DNA from: an uncultured Lentisphaeria bacterium
GTDB lineage: Bacteria; Verrucomicrobiota; Lentisphaeria; Victivallales; Victivallaceae
DNA: 11,286 nucleotides
Direction: 5' to 3'
Assembly (NCBI GenBank): GCA_903821255.1
Contig: CAIJKT010000541.1
Span: forward strand, 1-11,286
Below are positions 9,001 to 11,286 of the stretch, one piece after another. Numbering within the stretch: position 1 is the first letter of the stretch; the number at the start of each line of letters is the position of its first letter. The position numbers and the translations under genes were made by a program. The notes beneath the pieces are model-generated. The model was not told the origin of the DNA. It saw only the letters and a program-made list of their open reading frames with translations, and made no database searches.

Positions 9001-9532
9001 CCGTGGAGTCCATGGGCACATCAATGCCTGAGTCGCGGATGCGTACCCGCTTCCAGCCTTCTTTCGCATCGCCTATCTGAATGAGGTCGGCTCCGCCTGC
9101 TTTCGATTTTTCCATCACAAGCTCGCCAAGGACATAAAGCCTGTAGGCGTGACCGGAAGCTGACGCGATGCGGCCGTTGAGGAGCCGGAGCGAACCCTTG
9201 CCGTTCACCTTCACCCCATCCTCAACGCCATGAAGCCGCCCTTTCGCAACCATCATCACCAAGGTTTCCGGGATGGCTGCTTCACCGGACCCGCCGATTG
9301 TCAGCGAGGCGGCATCGCCCACAACAAGGGGCCCCCGGCATACGGCGGTTCTGGAGCCGGGATCGTAGGAGAACAGTTGCGGATCGTTTATGTCCTCCGC
9401 AACGCCTTTCAGCGTGTTGCTCTCCGACAGCGTGATTGCCCCTGTTTCGTCACGGACAGCCTTGGCATGAAGAACGGGGCCTGCGGCGGCAATGAGCGAA
9501 ACGGCGAACGCGACATTAATAAAAAATTTCAT
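6041..9532 (-). CDS. Large secreted multidomain glycoside hydrolase-like protein (beta-helix, CBM-like, TIM barrel)
   Basis: The product has 1163 residues with a signal peptide (1-23, cleavage likely after VLHA), so it is exported. Residues about 40-245 are short repeating strands like a right-handed beta-helix (GSLRLLNGRI, ADIEGLSITGNGGNYSSGIF). Residues 265-360 resemble a carboxypeptidase-regulatory or Ig-like domain (GNPLPGAQVLLVA). Residues 389-565 look like a CBM4/9-type sandwich (NLVRNSSFE at the start, VWFDAAQVEQG at the end). Residues 590-785 match the CBM9-like/DOMON type (VMDGKLDDSCW, LYIGMRCQDPD, DCVEIFLDPNHD, WTVEIAIPL). Residues 818-1075 form a TIM barrel of clan GH-A style: FFPIGLYG, GFNCVILLHYTF, WGWYSADEP with Glu932 as the likely acid/base, DVVSVDPYP, and PLWIVLQAF with Gln1015 where a nucleophile Glu might stand. 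A small beta-sandwich ends the protein. The start ATG at 9532 has AAGG 10 bases upstream. The gene looks GC-richer than its neighbours by eye. Substrate is unknown. Confidence 0.85.
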   Translation of the reverse strand: MKFFINVAFAVSLIAAAGPVLHAKAVRDETGAITLSESNTLKGVAEDINDPQLFSYDPGSRTAVCRGPLVVGDAASLTIGGSGEAAIPETLVMMVAKGRLHGVEDGVKVNGKGSLRLLNGRIASASGHAYRLYVLGELVMEKSKAGGADLIQIGDAKEGWKRVRIRDSGIDVPMDSTGLMLRFPVAADIEGLSITGNGGNYSSGIFHNDSSSIKICDLRVSNVAFPVRVAYGGADTSVTLLDPAADVAKIAFDKNKDPRFQTKTSVIVTRSVGIEVAGKDGNPLPGAQVLLVASDSSGAVLTEQELDKSGKCRIEAPERKLSSSANSPVCQSYKWDAFIKTGADKKLVKSGWTPLEKSCLRYVRNDDGGFTESPGSSMPDKQQSAQANNLVRNSSFEVAANAGEGEYSGMPDYWTTSWEDEGRQDQKIAGCGLRDGGFFGIDATTAFHGRQSLKVRIPASGGCISLKQQIFFTMIGQRGGSGDLPESGTPYVFSIYMKSDTPGLPVYYGNEKRELSEKWERYSFVTPKVSNILYLRAKDVKGDGATVWFDAAQVEQGQQALPYRCAVQDLSSAKPEKSSFNPALLARRGVPSLTVKRSAAAPVMDGKLDDSCWAEAEIIPDFITLDASRFSQEKTSCRLLCNGDNLYIGMRCQDPDIVKTLAAAETHGKDVFKGDCVEIFLDPNHDLKNYYHLAVGPLGARYAKAFGNTPKEWNCDWQVKTAHDSGSWTVEIAIPLKDILAANKGRTIGLNLCRTITTGDKNSCWSATYGSFHNPAKFGLVKIGTEQAEELPAADSIAAPLKQEIVPASPSQMADSTAARFFPIGLYGPPKEEDLKEVRDKGFNCVILLHYTFWFCGGERGPLDMKAVKSYLDAAQKNGLGVFIDLSNTYFNGWKKLRKTPAELQEQTDAVKLIVETFKTHPALWGWYSADEPAGADWVKKVGAVYALVKQLDPDHVVWLVNADPKPTAEFSAINDVVSVDPYPVPRLPITLVGEYADTALTLTNHKKPLWIVLQAFSGDIWAREPTPDEESCMAYMAVVHHAKGIWQYSHKPVYVPLWNRIGAVNAELRQLAPVILAPDVRQDVKPATANSPIHCLQKSHGGKTYLITVNTIESPLEETFDLGRGAAVRSVKVLFEDRTIKIEDGRLKDNFGGYARHVYEIE

Positions 9533-9699
9533 AGTCCACTTACCTTTGCTCCTGACTACGCACTCTTTTTATATGTAATAGTGCAGTAGTTTAGTGTCAT
9601 AAAGTTAATTATTTTGAAAAAAAACTGGCTTTTCTCCAACCTGTCATTTCCCTTCAATTTCTCTTTTTGATTAAACCTCCGGTTTTTACTTAAATGCTA

Positions 9700-9728
9700 T
9701 TGACAGAAACATAAATTTGTTTTATAAC
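9700..9728 (+). promoter_or_regulatory. Near-consensus sigma-70-type promoter on the plus strand
   Basis: TTGACA at 9700-9705 and TATAAC at 9723-9728 are separated by 17 bases, a perfect -35 and a near-perfect -10 at ideal spacing. Transcription would start near 9735 and run rightward through the GC-richer island, against all known genes in the window and toward the 3' end of the pseudopilin gene. No plus-strand gene with a start codon is visible there, so the product would be a non-coding or antisense RNA. AT-rich sequence makes chance matches fairly common. Confidence 0.4.
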
Positions 9729-9874
9729 CACCAAACTACCCATTCGCATTTTACAGGCGATTTGTGCCGGGTCAAGACCGTCGCTATGTTTTTAACGAAT
9801 TGAGCAAGCCGGTTTACGAACGCGTCAATATTGGCCGGAGATGCGTTGTTGTCCATTGAGTCGATTATAAGCAT
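9722..9874 (-). CDS. Possible small ORF or gene remnant, 50 residues, unknown
   Basis: The ATG at 9874 opens a frame ending at TAA (9722-9724). The frame has no stop further upstream until a TGA at 9968-9970, but also no ATG, GTG or TTG in those 31 codons. The product begins MLIIDSMDNNASPANID and contains a plausible amphipathic helix (FVNRLAQFVKNIATVL), ending with a Trp-rich tail. No good ribosome binding site precedes the ATG at 9874 or the one at 9856. It may be a real short protein, the 3' end of a decayed gene, or chance. I do not recognise a family. Confidence 0.25.
   Translation of the reverse strand: MLIIDSMDNNASPANIDAFVNRLAQFVKNIATVLTRHKSPVKCEWVVWWL
9748..9775 (-). promoter_or_regulatory. 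Candidate promoter for the secreted hydrolase gene
   Basis: Read on the minus strand, TTGACC (9770-9775) and TAAAAT (9748-9753) are 16 bases apart. Transcription would begin near 9741 and give a leader of about 210 bases before the ATG at 9532. It overlaps the small minus-strand frame, so at most one of the two need be functional. Confidence 0.3.
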
Positions 9875-9885
9875 GCCTGAAAACC

Positions 9886-9914
9886 GCCGTTCCTGCCTGG
9901 TGGCAGAAAACGGC
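9886..9914. other. Strong 11-pair hairpin in the intergenic island
   Basis: CTGCC (9893-9897) pairs with GGCAG (9902-9906) around a TGGT loop. GCCGTT (9886-9891) pairs with AACGGC (9909-9914), with a small internal loop between the stems. It would fold on either strand. It has no adjacent U-run, so it is not a clear terminator, and may be part of a structured RNA or a repeat element. Confidence 0.5.
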
Positions 9915-10034
9915 CTGGTAAATTTACGACCGAGCTCAACGCAAGCGCTGCCAGTATTTATGCCAATTCATTAAACATTATCGCGTCTTTACTGTTCGAC
10001 TTTTTTTATCTTGCTCTGATTATTTATTTTTAGT

Positions 10035-10715
10035 TTATGGCCAGATATTTATCGCAGTTCCATATATATCTACATTTCCCGTATTGCGGGCATAAATATT
10101 GGCTTCGTTTATTTTACATTTTGAAACATGCCCGTCCGCAAAGAGCGTACTCGTCTGCGATGAGTGTCTGTAATCCATATAAGTACAATCATCGTAATCA
10201 CCGCAGCCTTTCGTTTTTGCCCGTCCATCGGCAATTACAGAACATTCAGACACTTTTTTGCATCGACTGACTTTTCTGGGCTTACATACACTACTGAGAG
10301 GTGCCGGGGGAGTGCCGGTAAACCAGCCGATACGATTTGAATACATATAGTTAGAAAACTTAGGACCTGCCGCAACATATCTTTCGTTCTCATTTGAGGG
10401 GCAAGTGAATATTGGCGGGGTATCGCCGCTTGACCATTGCTTACCATTAGTTACATATGGATATATACTGGACATCCAGTAAACATTCGTAAGTTGCCAC
10501 TTGCTGTGAGGATACCTGTCCAGCGGCATCCAGTCAGCATTGTCATTAATATAGAAGAGGACTGCGGAACCGAGGTTTTTCAGATTGTTTTTGCAAGTTG
10601 CTTCCTGCGCTTTCATTCTGGCCTTATTCAAGGCAGGCAGCAGCATTGACGCAACAATTGCGATGATGGCGATCACTACCAAGAGTTCGATGAGTGTGAA
10701 TTTTGATTTTTTCAT
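10035..10715 (-). CDS. Type IV pseudopilin-like protein with H-X9-DG domain
   Basis: From the ATG at 10715 the product has 226 residues. [14 protein letters not shown] opens a class III prepilin leader; the mature protein would begin at Phe6 with the conserved Glu at +5, followed by a hydrophobic helix to about residue 28. The residue before the cut is Lys, not the usual Gly. A globular part follows with CKNNLKNLG and [10 protein letters not shown], and near the end [16 protein letters not shown] gives His184, nine residues, then Asp194-Gly195: the processing-associated H-X9-DG motif. Such proteins are inserted in the inner membrane, cut by a prepilin peptidase, and assembled or displayed with type II secretion-like machinery; individual roles are unknown. 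An in-frame ATG at 10766 would add 17 residues, but the AGAGGGA 6 bases before 10715 and the short leader favour 10715. It lies 118 bases after the regulator. Confidence 0.9.
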   Translation of the reverse strand: MKKSKFTLIELLVVIAIIAIVASMLLPALNKARMKAQEATCKNNLKNLGSAVLFYINDNADWMPLDRYPHSKWQLTNVYWMSSIYPYVTNGKQWSSGDTPPIFTCPSNENERYVAAGPKFSNYMYSNRIGWFTGTPPAPLSSVCKPRKVSRCKKVSECSVIADGRAKTKGCGDYDDCTYMDYRHSSQTSTLFADGHVSKCKINEANIYARNTGNVDIYGTAINIWP

Positions 10716-10721
10716 CTTTAA

Positions 10722-10728
10722 TCCCTCT
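10722..10728 (-). promoter_or_regulatory. Ribosome binding site that decides the pseudopilin start
   Basis: AGAGGGA lies 6 bases before the ATG at 10715. A second good site, AAGGAA (10774-10779), stands 7 bases before the in-frame ATG at 10766. The downstream start gives the normal short charged leader right before FTLIELL; the upstream start adds a polar 17-residue extension. Confidence 0.6.
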
Positions 10729-10796
10729 GTTAATTGCTGATTCGTTTTACACTCGAACTTTTTCATTTTTCATTTCCTTCAATTTGTGGGTTATGC

Positions 10797-10817
10797 TTTG
10801 TATTAAGTTAAAACAAA
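10797..10817. promoter_or_regulatory. Near-palindromic candidate operator before the pseudopilin gene
   Basis: The arms TTTGTATTAA (10797-10806) and TTAAAACAAA (10808-10817) are inverted repeats with 9 of 10 bases matching around a single G. The TTTGT/ACAAA ends resemble operators of GntR-LacI chimeric sugar regulators such as AraR. It sits 17 bases below the stop codon of the LacI-type regulator. A perfect TATAAT (minus strand, 10827-10832), though without a good -35, lies just upstream, so a bound repressor would block the start of transcription. Confidence 0.45.
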
Positions 10818-10833
10818 CTTTTTTTCATTATAA

Positions 10834-11286
10834 TTAAAAATCCAGGAACAGTTCAGGTTTTGCTAACAGCCCCTGTTCTGTCATGTCGTCTCCTGAATTT
10901 TTTTTTAATAGTTTGAACGCATTAACTCCCAGCAGCTTCGGATTATAAACTATTCCATAACCGGAAATTTTTTCGCCTGCCATATATGGATTAATCAGTA
11001 TCGGATTCCAGCTCCCGTGCGCCATTAAAAAAGCATTCACGCTTTCTCTTTCTTTTAAGCTGCCGACAACAAGCAGTTCGGGACGCTTTTCCGGCTCCAT
11101 CTCATACAGTTTGCAAAGCTGTTCTTCAATCAAGCTGTCAATTGGAATGGGGTATTGCGGGAACTTATATTTTTCAACAAAATTCCTGATGCCTTCAATG
11201 AAAATGTCTGTTCTTCCTATACACGGAACGGCCGTTCTGGGCTGCATTCTATAAGAAACACATGCAATCCGCTTTATATTTCTCTG
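10834..11286 (-). CDS. LacI-type sugar-sensing transcriptional regulator, C-terminal part (5' end outside window)
   Basis: The frame is open from the right edge to the TAA at 10834-10836, giving 150 visible residues. The methionine at 11247 is internal, because the codons before it continue the fold as KRIACVSYR. The pattern is that of the periplasmic-binding-protein-like effector domain of LacI and GntR-LacI chimeric regulators: a strand IACVSYR, then TDIFIEGIRNFVEKY, the mid-domain strand PELLVVGSLKERESVNAFLMAHG, a strand NPILINPY, and the late segment VYNPKLLGVNAFKLL that corresponds to the helix-dimer region. The DNA-binding domain is out of view, so LacI or GntR type cannot be decided. 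It probably senses a sugar and controls the genes that follow, starting with the pseudopilin. The C-terminus is slightly long and acidic (KPELFLDF). Confidence 0.7.
   Translation of the reverse strand, partial: QRNIKRIACVSYRMQPRTAVPCIGRTDIFIEGIRNFVEKYKFPQYPIPIDSLIEEQLCKLYEMEPEKRPELLVVGSLKERESVNAFLMAHGSWNPILINPYMAGEKISGYGIVYNPKLLGVNAFKLLKKNSGDDMTEQGLLAKPELFLDF

Larger units (their letters stand above)
9533..10034. other. 502-base spacer: AT-rich leader plus a GC-richer island
   Basis: No confident gene is visible here. Bases 9533-9720 and 9970-10034 are clearly AT-rich, while roughly 9755-9960 is near balanced composition by eye. That island holds a minus-strand frame open for 81 codons, a strong hairpin, and promoter-like sequences facing both ways at its low-coordinate edge. 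It could be a decayed gene, a small gene, or an RNA gene. Nothing in it resembles tRNA, tmRNA, SRP RNA or RNase P RNA. Confidence 0.6.

Noticed and set aside
9556..9647. Possible short minus-strand peptide starting at 9647 in the leader of the secreted hydrolase gene
   Set aside because: On careful reading the frame stops after 12 codons, and the purine-rich site is too close to the ATG.
9873..9974. 33-codon plus-strand frame in the intergenic island
   Set aside because: It is short, has no ribosome binding site and overlaps the hairpin; no better supported than chance.
11245..11247. ATG as start of the right-hand regulator gene
   Set aside because: The frame continues to the window edge and the preceding residues complete a conserved strand of the effector domain, so the true start is outside.
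1..11286. CRISPR array, tRNA, rRNA, insertion sequence or phage module
   Set aside because: I saw no regularly spaced repeats, no transposase or integrase motifs, and no structured RNA gene signatures.

Overview
The window looks like a chromosomal carbohydrate-degradation neighbourhood from a member of the Lentisphaerota (Victivallales-like), or a close PVC relative such as Kiritimatiellota. The main evidence is a type IV pseudopilin-like protein with the FTLIELLVV leader, a lysine instead of glycine before the cleavage site, and a C-terminal H-X9-DG motif. Small proteins of this kind are heavily duplicated in that phylum and often sit beside sugar-responsive regulators and glycosidases. The assignment is inference from protein style; there is no rRNA or other marker gene here.

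All five recognisable genes lie on the minus strand, so transcription runs from high to low coordinates. In that order: (1) 11286-10834, the C-terminal part of a LacI-type sensor/regulator cut by the window edge; (2) 10715-10035, an H-X9-DG pseudopilin-like protein; (3) a 502-base spacer, 10034-9533, AT-rich but holding a GC-richer island with an unexplained open frame, a strong hairpin and promoter-like sequences on both strands; (4) 9532-6041, a very large secreted multidomain glycoside hydrolase-like protein (beta-helix-like N-terminus, two carbohydrate-binding-like beta-sandwiches, TIM barrel, C-terminal sandwich); (5) 5924-3747, a 725-residue glycoside hydrolase-like protein without a signal peptide; (6) 3507 to the left edge, at least 1169 residues of a secreted TIGR03790-like protein with an apparently inserted beta-propeller, then an Ig-like and two CARDB domains. 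This last gene has no stop codon in the window.

A reasonable joint reading is that the regulator senses a sugar, and that the pseudopilin and the two large secreted proteins act at the cell surface or outside on a polysaccharide or glycoprotein. The 725-residue enzyme would then finish small products in the cytoplasm. The gene spacings (118, 502, 116 and 239 bases) and the hairpins between genes argue against one tight operon; several co-regulated transcripts are more likely. A 21-base near-palindrome between the regulator and the pseudopilin is a candidate operator.

The most unusual points are the domain-in-domain architecture of the left-hand protein, the glutamine where a catalytic nucleophile would be expected in the secreted hydrolase, and the unexplained island between genes 2 and 4. 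I saw no tRNA, rRNA, CRISPR array, insertion sequence or phage gene.
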